From IMG/VR virus record IMGVR_UViG_3300046007_009543, positions 1 to 64,000 of that record: a DNA stretch of 64,000 nt, one strand, 5' to 3'. The stretch is from a virus. Position 1 is the stretch's first letter. Each line of letters starts with the position of its first letter. Below the pieces are notes generated by a model. The model was not told the DNA's origin. It searched no databases and saw nothing but the letters and a program-made list of their open reading frames with translations. A program made the position numbers and the translations under genes. Shown here piece after piece: positions 16,396 through 26,027 of the stretch.

Positions 16396-17243
16396 TATTT
16401 TTCAATTGTTGCTAATGAACCAAATAATTCAGGTGCAGTTGCAGCACTTGGAATAAACATTAGTGCTAAACAAGCATTAGGGTCAATAACGGGTATGCCG
16501 GGCAATCCTGTTGTGTAATCTCTCCACCCCATTGTACCACCTGCCCCAACAGGTATCCAAGCCAAAGGTTGAGCAATGGTTATACCGAAGTTACCTGCAG
16601 TTCCCGTAGTAGCAGTTAATTGTATTTGCTCTATTGCTTGTATTCCACTATCACCCGCTGCTAAAGGTATTCTTTGCATTCTTGTAACCTCACGGAAACC
16701 CGTTGCACCTATGTTAATAGTTGATGTTCTACTTCCCGTACCTGCTTGGTTTGTGTAGGTCATTGTGAGAGTTGTAGATGTTGTTCCTATAATAGTGTAA
16801 ATTTCATAAAACGCTATGTTCCCTGCACCTCCCGTATTCCTTGTTAATGCAGGAGTTGGAGTTGACCCTTGAATTGTTTGTGCAGATGTTAAAGTTGCAT
16901 TTAACCCACCCTCGTGAAATAACCTATCGTACAATAAATACACGCCTGCGGTTAATGGTGTAATAGATGCCCCAATTAAGTGTTTATCTCTACCACCACC
17001 TGCGGCAGTAAAAGGTATTGCACCCTGAGTTGTACGGTCAGGTATTGAACCTATTGTTGGGACTGCACCTTTTGCAGGCATACCATCATACTCCCAAAGA
17101 GAACATCCCCTACCTGATATTGGTGAAGTTGCAGTAACACCTGCAACACGAGGTACTTTGTGAAAAAAGATATTTTCAGGAGTACCACTATTGCCGCCTG
17201 ATTGTCTGTTAATTAAATCAGATAAGTCTGTTATTGCTGCCAT
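16395..17243 (-). CDS. Adhesin-like protein, first copy of the duplicated pair
   Basis: 282 residues. Shares with its paralogue the run GGLNATLTSAQT, TYTNQAGTGSRTST, RIPLAAGDSGIQAIEQIQLT and TATTGTAGNFGITIAQPLAW. The N-terminus (ITDLSDLINRQSGGNSGTPE, then FHKVPRV) differs and may attach to a partner. Higher GC than flanking genes suggests acquisition from another phage. Starts inside the last 13 bases of the 68-residue gene upstream, so all four genes 15393-17437 form one translationally coupled group. Confidence 0.6.
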   Translation of the reverse strand: MAAITDLSDLINRQSGGNSGTPENIFFHKVPRVAGVTATSPISGRGCSLWEYDGMPAKGAVPTIGSIPDRTTQGAIPFTAAGGGRDKHLIGASITPLTAGVYLLYDRLFHEGGLNATLTSAQTIQGSTPTPALTRNTGGAGNIAFYEIYTIIGTTSTTLTMTYTNQAGTGSRTSTINIGATGFREVTRMQRIPLAAGDSGIQAIEQIQLTATTGTAGNFGITIAQPLAWIPVGAGGTMGWRDYTTGLPGIPVIDPNACLALMFIPSAATAPELFGSLATIEK

Positions 17244-17437
17244 ATTATTTCATTTTGTATTGCGTGTTCTTTTGCCTCTATGATTAGGTTAGCTAAATTG
17301 TCAAGATTAACTCCCGATTGATATACCAAACCACCTGCTTGTGGTAGTATCTCAAAACTTTCGTTACCAACTTGTAATGCCCAATCTCCACCATCTGATA
17401 GATATAGAAATGACTCCGTCTTACTAATTACTTTCAT
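17231..17437 (-). CDS. Small hypothetical protein heading the higher-GC adhesin group
   Basis: 68 residues, MKVISKTESFLYLSDGGDWA then QAGGLVYQSGVNLDNLANLI, a small alpha/beta-looking protein without recognised family. It overlaps the start of the adhesin gene by 13 bases. A variant AT-rich element (ATATAAATATG on the plus strand, 17480-17491) lies about 45 bases upstream. Confidence 0.55.
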   Translation of the reverse strand: MKVISKTESFLYLSDGGDWALQVGNESFEILPQAGGLVYQSGVNLDNLANLIIEAKEHAIQNEIIWQQ

Positions 17438-17491
17438 ATTTTATTTAATTGTATTGTTTTTTAGATTATAGATTATGCATATATAAATATG

Positions 17492-19111
17492 TTAAACATA
17501 TTGTAAATAAATATCTCCATCAGAACCGCCTGAAGGTGCTGCTGTTCCGCTTGTGATTGCTTTTTGTTTGTCATTAAATGTAGTCCAATCTGATGGACTT
17601 AATGCTCCCCTATTTGTAGCATCTGCAGTAGGTATGTTAAGAGTAATAACAGGTGTTGTAGTTGGATTCACTACTGAACTACTTACATCAGTACCTGTTG
17701 TACTAATTGTCAAAGCAGCAACAGAAGTTACTGTTCCAGAACCACCACCTAAAACATAAGATGCTGTTGATGCAAATGAAGAACTTAAAGCTTGTTCTGC
17801 AAATAAAGCATAAGATGCTGTTGCTATAGATCCTGATTGAGATACTGTTACAGGGAATGTTGTTCCGTCTCCTTTTGTAAATGTTATTGTTGTATTTAAT
17901 GCTGATGCAGTTATTATGCCTTGTAAAGGTAAAGAAGAAGTTGAAGCGAATGATGAACTTATTGCATTTCCTGATAAGAATGATGCTGTTAATGCATATG
18001 AGGCACTAACTACACTTCCTAATAAAAAAGATGCTGTAGATGCAAATGAAGAACTTAGAGCATTTGTAGCAAAAGATGATGTTCCTAACAAACTTCCAGT
18101 AAATGAACCTGTGAATGATCCACTTCTATAAGAACTAGTAAAACTATTAAATGTGGTTAAAGTTGTATAAGCAGGAGCAAATGATGCTGTAGATGCAAAT
18201 GATGAACTTGTCGCTATAGAGGCTGTAGAAGCAAATGATGAACTAACAGCTCTTGATGAGCTTATTGCAAACGAAGATGATAAGGCTTGAGTTGCATAAG
18301 ATGCAGTACCTAATAAAGATCCTGTTATTCCACTAGTTACTCTTAAACTACCAGTTATACTAGCACCGGTAGTTGTAACAGATAATACATCAACTGAAGC
18401 TGAAGTAACTGTTAATAATTCTGATGTTGCGTTTTCTGATACTTGAAATATACTTCCTTGTGAACCTGAAATGTTAAATATATTCGATCCACTTCCTATT
18501 ATTCCTACAGTATTACTTGAACCTGATACTATTAAACTTCCTGTTATTACAGCAGCTCCTACAAACGGAAACGCAGGCCCACCTCCACCACCATTTAAAG
18601 CAAATGATGCTGTTAATGAGTAAGAAGAACTTAAGGCATACGATGCACTTTGAATACTTCCTAATAATAATGATGCTGTCGCCGCATATGAAGAGCTTGT
18701 TGCAATAGAAGCAGTAGATGCATATGAAGCACTTACTACACTTCCTAATAATAATGAAGCGGTTGCTGCAAATGATGAACTTAAGGCTTGAGTAGCATAA
18801 CTTGATGTTCCTAAAACACTTCCTGTAAACGATCCTGTAAACGAACCTGTTCTAAATGATCCAGTGAAACTATTAAAAGAAGTTAGGGTTGTATATGCTG
18901 GAGCAAATGAAGCAGTAGATGCAAATGATGAACTTGTCGCTATAGACGATGTTAAAGCAAATGATGAACTTAAAGCATTTGTAGCGTATGATGAAGTACC
19001 ACTTAACGAACCAGAGATAGTTCCGTTAACTACAAGTGAACCTGAAATTCTTATACTTCCTGTTACACTTAAATTATCTATACTCGCTGAGTCTGTAAAA
19101 AATATTGGCAT
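17492..19111 (-). CDS. Repeat-built tail fibre protein 1
   Basis: 539 residues made largely of variations on 'TGSFTGSFTGSLLGTASYA', 'NALSSSFALTASFA' and 'ATSSSFASTASFAPAYTTLT'. The Ser/Ala/Thr-rich period fits a trimeric beta-structured shaft. The end (ADATNRGALSPSDWTTFNDK followed by SGGSDGDIYLQYV) is a common terminal module of fibres in Bacteroidetes phages. The start MPIFFTDSASIDNLSVTG is an attachment segment. Nearly the same units occur in the genes at 20317-24384 and 24389-25999. Confidence 0.75.
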   Translation of the reverse strand: MPIFFTDSASIDNLSVTGSIRISGSLVVNGTISGSLSGTSSYATNALSSSFALTSSIATSSSFASTASFAPAYTTLTSFNSFTGSFRTGSFTGSFTGSVLGTSSYATQALSSSFAATASLLLGSVVSASYASTASIATSSSYAATASLLLGSIQSASYALSSSYSLTASFALNGGGGGPAFPFVGAAVITGSLIVSGSSNTVGIIGSGSNIFNISGSQGSIFQVSENATSELLTVTSASVDVLSVTTTGASITGSLRVTSGITGSLLGTASYATQALSSSFAISSSRAVSSSFASTASIATSSSFASTASFAPAYTTLTTFNSFTSSYRSGSFTGSFTGSLLGTSSFATNALSSSFASTASFLLGSVVSASYALTASFLSGNAISSSFASTSSLPLQGIITASALNTTITFTKGDGTTFPVTVSQSGSIATASYALFAEQALSSSFASTASYVLGGGSGTVTSVAALTISTTGTDVSSSVVNPTTTPVITLNIPTADATNRGALSPSDWTTFNDKQKAITSGTAAPSGGSDGDIYLQYV

Positions 19112-19117
19112 TGTTTA

Positions 19118-19128
19118 TTATAAATATT
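19118..19128 (-). promoter_or_regulatory. AATATTTATAA element before fibre 1
   Basis: A 6-base gap (TAAACA) separates the element from the ATG at 19111. It lies just downstream of the propeller gene's stop. Confidence 0.55.
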
Positions 19129-19130
19129 AG

Positions 19131-20294
19131 TTAATTAATTCTTCTAGTTTGACCACCCGTAGTTCCATCAGGATTAATAAGAACCATACGCTCAGCAACA
19201 GAACCAGAGTATGTTGTGAAATTTCCTCCAATTAAAAACTTGCCATTAGATTGTTGGATTATTGGAATAACAATGTCATTAAAACCTGTTCCTATATTAA
19301 AAGTTGCATCCTTAGTTCCATCAGAATTTAGTCTAACTATTCTGTTATTAGCTGAACCAGAGTATGTTGTGAAATTTCCTCCAACTAATAATTTTCCGTC
19401 TGGTTGTTGGATTATTGGAATAATAGAAGCATCAAAACCTGTTCCCATATTAAAAGTTGTATCCTTAGTTCCATCAGTATTTATTCGAACTATTCTGTTA
19501 TTAGCAGAACCAGAATATGTTGTGAAATCTCCTCCAACTAATAACTTGCCATCAGATTGTTGAATTACTGTTCGAACAAAACCATTAAAACCTGTTCCTA
19601 TATTAAAAGTTGTATCCTTAGTTCCATCAGAATTTATTCTAACAATGTAGTTATTAGCAAAACCAGAGTATGTTATGAAATCTCCTCCAACTACTAATTT
19701 TCCGTCTGATTGTTGGATTATTGATAAAACTAAAACATCAAAACCTGTTCCCATATTAAAAGTTGCATCCTTAGTTCCATCAGTATTTAGTCTAACTATT
19801 CTGTTATTAGTAAAACCAGAGTATGTTGTGAAATTTCCTACAACTACTAACTTGTCAACAGATTGTTGGATTATTGTTCGAACAATACCATTAAAACCTG
19901 TTCCCATATTAAAAGTTGCATCCTTAGTTCCATCAGTATTTATTCGAACTATTCTGTTATTAGCAGAACCAGAATATGTTGTGAAATCTCCTCCAACTAA
20001 TAACTTGCCATCAGATTGTTGAATTATTGATAAAACAAAGTTATTAAAACCATTTCCTATATTAAAAGTTGTATCCTTAGTTCCATCAGGATTTATTCTA
20101 ACAATGTAATCATTAGCAGAACCAGAGTATGTTGTGAAATCTCCTCCAACTACTAATTTTCCGTCTGATTGTTGGATTATTGTTCGAACCTGACCATTAA
20201 ATGTAAATGATGTATTACCAAATTCATATTCAAAATCACCAACTAATGTTTTTCCTCCTTTTAAATTAAGAGAATTTGAGTTTATTTTTATCAT
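19131..20294 (-). CDS. Seven-repeat beta-propeller-like protein (delta-60 repeats)
   Basis: 387 residues. Seven tandem units of about 51 residues each carry IIQQSDGKLLVGGDFTTYSG followed by NNRIVRINTDGTKDATFN and GTGFN. This is the delta-60 repeat family seen in secreted Bacteroidetes proteins; seven units would close one seven-bladed propeller. The N-terminus (MIKINSNSLNLKGGKTLVGD) caps it. It stands between two fibre genes, so it is probably a receptor- or glycan-binding head on the adsorption apparatus. One odd unit (residues ~120-170) has SVDKLVVVGNF in place of SDGKLVVGGDF. Confidence 0.75.
   Translation of the reverse strand: MIKINSNSLNLKGGKTLVGDFEYEFGNTSFTFNGQVRTIIQQSDGKLVVGGDFTTYSGSANDYIVRINPDGTKDTTFNIGNGFNNFVLSIIQQSDGKLLVGGDFTTYSGSANNRIVRINTDGTKDATFNMGTGFNGIVRTIIQQSVDKLVVVGNFTTYSGFTNNRIVRLNTDGTKDATFNMGTGFDVLVLSIIQQSDGKLVVGGDFITYSGFANNYIVRINSDGTKDTTFNIGTGFNGFVRTVIQQSDGKLLVGGDFTTYSGSANNRIVRINTDGTKDTTFNMGTGFDASIIPIIQQPDGKLLVGGNFTTYSGSANNRIVRLNSDGTKDATFNIGTGFNDIVIPIIQQSNGKFLIGGNFTTYSGSVAERMVLINPDGTTGGQTRRIN
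19150..20235 (-). repeat. Seven tandem ~153-bp repeats inside the propeller gene
   Basis: Near-identical units such as 'ccatcagattgttg' and 'gaaccagagtatgttgtga' on the plus strand recur every ~153 bases. The high DNA identity between units suggests recent copy-number change or gene conversion. Confidence 0.75.
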
Positions 20295-20316
20295 ACTTTA
20301 TTTATAACTTTATTTA

Positions 20317-23300
20317 TTAACTTTCACCATAAGCTACAGAAATCCAATAAGTAGTCCCAGCTAAATTAGTACTACTGTTTGTATCTATTATAAAACTTCC
20401 TGATACTTTACTATCTATAGTCCAAGTTCTTGAATCCTCTCCTGTTATTGTTATAGCATAATTATTGTTTGTAAATGGTGTTGAAAAAGTAACAGTTGCT
20501 CTTTTAGGATTTCCTGTAAATGATGTATTTGCTACGTTACCTGATTTTGTTGTTAATCCTCCTGATCCTGCATTTAAAGCATAAGATGCTGTTAAAGCAA
20601 ATGAAGAACTTAAAGCAAATGAAGAACTTGTTGCTATAGAGGATGTTAAAGCAAATGAAGAACTTAATGCTTGAGTAGCAAACGATGAAGTTCCTAAAAC
20701 ACTTCCTGTAAACGATCCTGTAAATGATCCTGTTCTAAATGATCCAGTGAAACTGTTAAACGCTGTTAAAGTTGTATAAGCAGGTGCAAAGGAAGCAGTT
20801 AAAGCAAATGAAGAACTTAAAGCATTATTAGCATAAGAGGCTGTTCCTAATAAACTGCCTGTAAATGAGCCTGTAAAAGACCCTGTTGTGTTTGTTGGAG
20901 AAAATGATGCACTTAAGGCATATGAACTACTAATAGCAAATGATGAACTTAATGCATATGAACTACTTAAGGCATATGATGAACTAGTTGATATTGAAGC
21001 AGTTGATGCAAATGATGAACTAATTGCTTGTAAAGCATTTGATGCCCAACTAGCTGTTCCTAATAAACTACCTGTAAAACTACCTGTAAATGATCCTGTA
21101 GTGTTTGTTGGAGCAAATGAAGCAGATGTTGCAAATGAAGAACTTATACTAAAAGATGAGGTGGTTGCAAATGAAGAACTTAAAGCATTTGTAGCATAAG
21201 AAGCAGTACCTAATAAACTTCCAGTAAATGAACCTGTAAATGATCCAGTTGTATTTGTTGGAGCAAATGATGCTGTTAAAGCAAATGATGAACTTGTCGC
21301 TATAGAGGCTGTTGAAGCAAATGATGAACTAACAGCGTTTAGTACGTAAGATGCTGTTTGAGCAGTTACTACATATGATGCTGTTAAAGCATTAACTACA
21401 TACGAAGCAGTCGCAGCATAAGACGCACTAGTAGCAATAGATGCAGTTAATGTATAAGAAGAACTTATTGCATTAGAAGCTGTACCTAATAATGAACCTG
21501 TAAAATTACCGTTAAATGAACCACTAAATGAACCTGTGTTTGATAAAAATTGATCTACTCTATTTGCTGTTACAATAAGTGAAGGTATGCCTGGTACTAC
21601 TCCAAATGCTGATTCTGCATGTAATCGTACGTTAGCATCAGGTGAATACCACATTAATTGAAAGTAGTCATTTGCAGCAGCATTAACAAAGAAATTCCAT
21701 GCTGCGACATAGTGAGCACCATTACCTTGTAATTCTACAGATGTAGCAGAATCACTTATGTCAGTTCCATTTTTTCTAATCCATATCCATATCTCATCTG
21801 TTCCACTGTCTGTTTTATCTACTTGTGCTGAGAATTGTATGTCATAAACTCCTGGGTTTTGTACTTTAATATAGGTATTGAAGGGGTTTGTTGATCCTGA
21901 AATAGACACTCCATTAGTAATGTCAGTCACATTCAAAGACATTGATCTAGCTGTTCCTGCTACATTTGTCTGTGTTTGTGTAGAGTAAAAACTACCATAA
22001 GAACCGGTAGATGTATTAAATGAAGTACTTCCACTTAAATTAGCTGTTATTGTAACCTGTCCTAAACCACTTATTGGTGATAAAACAATATTAGGACCTG
22101 CTAATAATTGAGTTACACCACCATTTAAAGCATAAGATGCACTTAAAGCATTTGTAGCATAAGAGGCAGTTCCTAAAAACGAACCTGTAAATGAGCCTGT
22201 AAATGAGCCTGTTGTATTTGTTGGAGCAAATGATGCACTTAAAGCATAAGAAGCACTTGTAGCAATAGATGCTGTTGCAGCGTAACTTGAACTAACAACA
22301 CTTCCTAATAATACTGATGCTGTTGCTGCATATGAAGATGATCTTGCTTGTTCTGCAAATAAAGCATAAGATGCTGTTGCTACAGATCCGGATTGAGATA
22401 CAGTAACATCAAATGTAGTGTTATCTCCTCGTGTAAATGTTATGGTTGTATTAGCAGCTGAAGCTGTTATCACACCACGTAGTGGTAATGATGCAGTTGT
22501 TGCAAAAGAAGAACTTAAAGCATTATTAGCATAAGAGGCTGTTCCTAACAATGAACCTGTAAAACTGCCTGTGAATGAACCTGTAGTGTTAGTTGGAGCA
22601 AATGATGCACTAAGAGCATATGAACTACTAACAGCAAATGATGAAGTAGTAGCAAATGATGAACTTATAGCTCTTGAGGAACTTAATGCAAATGATGACG
22701 TTCCTAAAAATGAACCTGTAAAGGATCCTGTGAATGAACCTGTATTGTATGAGCTTGTAAAAGCATTAAAACTTGAAGTTGTTACAAATGAACTTGTGTT
22801 AATAGTTGTTCCTGCATTAAGAGCAAAAGATGCAGTTAATGCAAATGAAGAACTTAAAGCATTTGTAGAATAGGAAGCTGTTCCTAATAAACTTCCTGTA
22901 AACGATCCAGTAAATGAACCTGTAGTATTTATTGGAGCAAATGATGCACTTAAGGCATATGATGAACTTAAAGTATAAGATGAACTTGTTGCTATTGAAG
23001 CAGTAGCAGCATATGAAGCACTAGTTGCTCTTGAGGCTGTAGAAGCAAATGAACTACTTACTGCTTGTAATACATAAGATGCAGTTTGAGCTGTTGTTAC
23101 GAAAGAAGCAGTCGCCGCATAAGACGCACTTGTTGAACTAGATGCATAACTTGCACTTATAGCATTTAGCACATAAGATGATGTTGTTGCATAAGATGAA
23201 CTTAAAGCATTATTAGCATATGATGCTGTTCCTAATAATGAGCCTGTTATTGAAGGAATATTAGTACTACCTGTTACTTCAAAACTACCACTTACAATAG

Positions 23301-24384
23301 TTCTTCCTATTAAGGTTTGTGTATCATCAGTTGCATCACCAAATTGGTTTGATCCTGATGAATATATTACTGAAGCAGATTCATAACTTATATTTAAATA
23401 AGTTATACTTGCTGTTCCGTTTAGTGTTAAATTACCGTTAAATGTTAAATCTTGATTTAATGTATTTAAATAAGATGCTGTTGAAGCAAATGATGAACTA
23501 GTTGCTATTAAAGAGGTTGATGCAAATGAAGAACTTAAGGCTTGATTTGCGTAACTTGCTGTACCTAATAAACTACCTGTAAATGATCCTGTATAAGATC
23601 CAGTTCTAAAAGAACTAGTAAAATTATTAAATGTTGTTAATAGAGTATAACTTGGAGCAAATGAAGCAGTTGAAGCAAATGAAGAACTTAAAGCTTGTTC
23701 TGCAAATAAAGCATAAGATGCTGTTGATACAGATCCAGACTGTGAAACGGTTACATCAAATGTAGTGTTATCTCCTCGTGTAAATGTTAGGGTTGTATTA
23801 TTTGCTGAAGCTGTTATTATTCCACGTAATGGTAATGAAGAGGTTGATGCAAATGATGAACTTATTGATTGAGATGAACTTATAGAAAAACTTGAAGTAC
23901 CAAGTAATGAGCCGGTAAAACTACCAGTGAATGATCCTGTGTTATAACTTGAAGTAAATGAATTAAAGCTTGAAGTTGTTACGAATGAACCTGTGCTTAT
24001 AGTTGTTCCTGCATTTAAGGCAAATGATGCTGTTAATGCAAATGATGAACTTAAAGCGTTTGTAGAATAAGAAGATGTACCTGTTAAATTTCCTATAAAA
24101 GAACCGGAAAATGATCCTGTGTAAGAACCGGAAAATGTTGATAGGGTTCTCCAATTTGATGTACTATCCCAATCTAATGATCCTGTTGTTTGACCATAAA
24201 AACCATAAAATTCTTGTGAAGAAGATACAAATATAATAGCTCCTAGTTTTCTTTTATTATCAGGAATTGAACCTGTTTCTGATAGTGATCCTAAAGGGTA
24301 ACTATTTCCTCTTAATTGAGTTATATCAACTAAAGCCCTATCGGGATTATTATGTTCTAATATGTCAGGGTAAAAAATTGGCAT
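20317..24384 (-). CDS. Large repeat-built tail fibre protein 2
   Basis: 1355 residues, the longest protein here. N-terminal attachment domain about 1-90 (FYPDILEHNNPDRALVDITQ; REWRT-like tail). Long shaft of 'TGSFTGSFTGSLLGTASYA' / 'SSSFALTASFAPTNTTGS' units is interrupted by one globular insert around residues 740-930 (NPGVYDIQFSAQVDKTDSG ... WNFFVNAAANDYFQLMWYSP), which looks like a C1q/TNF-type jelly roll common in marine phage fibres. The C-terminus (KRATVTFSTPFTNNNYAITI, TGEDSRTWTIDSKVSGSFII, ISVAYGES) resembles a receptor-binding tip. Its start is 4 bases after the stop of fibre 3. Confidence 0.75.
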   Translation of the reverse strand: MPIFYPDILEHNNPDRALVDITQLRGNSYPLGSLSETGSIPDNKRKLGAIIFVSSSQEFYGFYGQTTGSLDWDSTSNWRTLSTFSGSYTGSFSGSFIGNLTGTSSYSTNALSSSFALTASFALNAGTTISTGSFVTTSSFNSFTSSYNTGSFTGSFTGSLLGTSSFSISSSQSISSSFASTSSLPLRGIITASANNTTLTFTRGDNTTFDVTVSQSGSVSTASYALFAEQALSSSFASTASFAPSYTLLTTFNNFTSSFRTGSYTGSFTGSLLGTASYANQALSSSFASTSLIATSSSFASTASYLNTLNQDLTFNGNLTLNGTASITYLNISYESASVIYSSGSNQFGDATDDTQTLIGRTIVSGSFEVTGSTNIPSITGSLLGTASYANNALSSSYATTSSYVLNAISASYASSSTSASYAATASFVTTAQTASYVLQAVSSSFASTASRATSASYAATASIATSSSYTLSSSYALSASFAPINTTGSFTGSFTGSLLGTASYSTNALSSSFALTASFALNAGTTINTSSFVTTSSFNAFTSSYNTGSFTGSFTGSFLGTSSFALSSSRAISSSFATTSSFAVSSSYALSASFAPTNTTGSFTGSFTGSLLGTASYANNALSSSFATTASLPLRGVITASAANTTITFTRGDNTTFDVTVSQSGSVATASYALFAEQARSSSYAATASVLLGSVVSSSYAATASIATSASYALSASFAPTNTTGSFTGSFTGSFLGTASYATNALSASYALNGGVTQLLAGPNIVLSPISGLGQVTITANLSGSTSFNTSTGSYGSFYSTQTQTNVAGTARSMSLNVTDITNGVSISGSTNPFNTYIKVQNPGVYDIQFSAQVDKTDSGTDEIWIWIRKNGTDISDSATSVELQGNGAHYVAAWNFFVNAAANDYFQLMWYSPDANVRLHAESAFGVVPGIPSLIVTANRVDQFLSNTGSFSGSFNGNFTGSLLGTASNAISSSYTLTASIATSASYAATASYVVNALTASYVVTAQTASYVLNAVSSSFASTASIATSSSFALTASFAPTNTTGSFTGSFTGSLLGTASYATNALSSSFATTSSFSISSSFATSASFAPTNTTGSFTGSFTGSLLGTASWASNALQAISSSFASTASISTSSSYALSSSYALSSSFAISSSYALSASFSPTNTTGSFTGSFTGSLLGTASYANNALSSSFALTASFAPAYTTLTAFNSFTGSFRTGSFTGSFTGSVLGTSSFATQALSSSFALTSSIATSSSFALSSSFALTASYALNAGSGGLTTKSGNVANTSFTGNPKRATVTFSTPFTNNNYAITITGEDSRTWTIDSKVSGSFIIDTNSSTNLAGTTYWISVAYGES

Positions 24385-24388
24385 TTTG

Positions 24389-25999
24389 TTATGATATTGC
24401 TAGTGTTGTTCCGCTTGCGAAAGCTTTGTCTGAATTTGATTTATATATTCTTACTAAAATGGAAGCACCGAATGCATTTGTTACAGTAAAATCTCCTAAA
24501 TTGGTAAATGCTGTTAAAACAGATAATGCTCCATTTTGAATTATATTTGATAAGTTTCCATAAGAAGCAGGATATATTACATAAGTAAAATTTCCTAATA
24601 TATTATTAGCTGCTGTACAAGTTGCAGTCCATGCTCTATCTGTATCTAAAGTAGAAGTAACTGAAGCATTTACTACTGTTTGTGCTGTAGCATTATCTGT
24701 TGGGGTGGTTGGTGATGCTGATAGATAATTTCTCCATTGAAATGATATTGAAGTAGTAGTACCTGTAATAGCTGCTCCTGTATCTGACCGTCTACCATTT
24801 ACAGTAAAAGTAACTGTACCGTTTGTAGTAGCTCTATTAATTGTATAACTACCTCCAATACTTCTTACATTAGATGATGATAATACATTATCTCCAAAAT
24901 AAAATGTTTGTGTTCCTATATCAGCTCCTGATCCTGTCCATGATGAGCTTATAGGAAATATACTTGTTGGGTTATCAGCTGCTGCTGAAAATGAAGCTGT
25001 ATTTACTGTAAATGAATCTCCTACATCTCTAGCAGCAGTTGATATATTAGATCCTCCATTTCTCATTACTAAAGATGATAAAGTAGGAGGAATATATGTA
25101 ACAAGCATTGTTCTTAATATACTCTCTAATCCTGTTCCTGTAGGTAATGTTGTTCCTGATGTTAAAGCACCAACTGTTTGATTAGTTAAAATTAGATTTT
25201 GTAATATTGTATTTGATGCTGTTGTTGCTATTCCATTAAATGAACCTGTAAATGATCCTGTGTTATAAGAGCTTGTAAAAGCATTAAAACTAGAAGTTGT
25301 TACAAATGAGCTAGTATTTATAGTTGTTCCTGCATTAAGAGCAAAAGAAGCTGTTAATGCAAATGAAGAACTTAAAGCGTTAGAAGCGTATGATGCTGTC
25401 CCAAGTAATGAGCCTGTAAAACTACCTGTGAATGAACCTGTAGTGTTTGTAGGAGCAAATGAAGCGCTTAAAGCGTATGATGAACTTACAGCATATGAAC
25501 TACTAATACTAAAAGATGAACTTACAGCTCTTGATGAACTTATAGCAAATGAAGAACTAAGAGCAAAACTTGAACTTAAAGTGTAAGATGAGCTTATTGA
25601 TTGAGATGAACTTACAGAAAAACTTGCTGTTCCTGATAAACTACCTGTAAATGAACCTGTGAATGATCCAGTATTATAAGATGAAGTAAAATTATTAAAA
25701 CTACTTGTAGTTACAAATGAACCTGTGTTTATAGTTGTTCCTGCATTTAAGGCAAATGATGCAGTTAATGCAAATGATGAACTTAAAGCATAAGATGAGC
25801 TTACTGCATTTGATATACTTCCTGAAAAATATGATGCTGATACTGAGTTTTCGGCCCAACTAGCTGTCCCTTGTAATGAACCGGTAAATGATCCACTAAA
25901 TGAACCGGTAAAGGAACCACTATTTGATATACCACCGCCATTTGGATTTGTTGCAAATACTCCAATAGGTACATTATCTAAAAATCTAATCTTTGCCAT
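24389..25999 (-). CDS. Repeat-built tail fibre protein 3
   Basis: 536 residues. Residues about 1-260 consist of the same Ser/Ala-rich shaft units as the two other fibres. About 265-536 is a distinct domain (LESILRTMLVTYIPPTLSSL, then Ig-like strands SFTVNTASFSAAADNPTSIF, and TFNV-type repeats) ending in a compact tip ILVRIYKSNSDKAFASGTTL. A promoter-like element lies 12 bases upstream of the start. Likely co-transcribed with the 1355-residue fibre. Confidence 0.72.
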   Translation of the reverse strand: MAKIRFLDNVPIGVFATNPNGGGISNSGSFTGSFSGSFTGSLQGTASWAENSVSASYFSGSISNAVSSSYALSSSFALTASFALNAGTTINTGSFVTTSSFNNFTSSYNTGSFTGSFTGSLSGTASFSVSSSQSISSSYTLSSSFALSSSFAISSSRAVSSSFSISSSYAVSSSYALSASFAPTNTTGSFTGSFTGSLLGTASYASNALSSSFALTASFALNAGTTINTSSFVTTSSFNAFTSSYNTGSFTGSFNGIATTASNTILQNLILTNQTVGALTSGTTLPTGTGLESILRTMLVTYIPPTLSSLVMRNGGSNISTAARDVGDSFTVNTASFSAAADNPTSIFPISSSWTGSGADIGTQTFYFGDNVLSSSNVRSIGGSYTINRATTNGTVTFTVNGRRSDTGAAITGTTTSISFQWRNYLSASPTTPTDNATAQTVVNASVTSTLDTDRAWTATCTAANNILGNFTYVIYPASYGNLSNIIQNGALSVLTAFTNLGDFTVTNAFGASILVRIYKSNSDKAFASGTTLAIS

Positions 26000-26011
26000 T
26001 AATGTTGTTTG

Positions 26012-26022
26012 TTATAAATATT
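26012..26022 (-). promoter_or_regulatory. AATATTTATAA element before fibre 3
   Basis: TTTTAATATTTATAAC on the coding strand, 12 bases before the ATG at 25999. Confidence 0.55.
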
Positions 26023-26027
26023 AAAAT

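Noticed and set aside
15586-17437. Diversity-generating retroelement target
   Set aside because: No reverse transcriptase or template repeat is visible in the window; variable adhesins alone are not enough.
17553-24539. Long plus-strand reading frames inside the fibre and propeller genes
   Set aside because: They mirror the repeats of the real genes in another frame, are Val/Glu/Asn-rich without start signals, and appear wherever the repeats do.
17492-25999. Regularly spaced repeats as a CRISPR array
   Set aside because: The repeats are in-frame coding units with variable spacing, not 20-40 base palindromic repeats separated by unique spacers.
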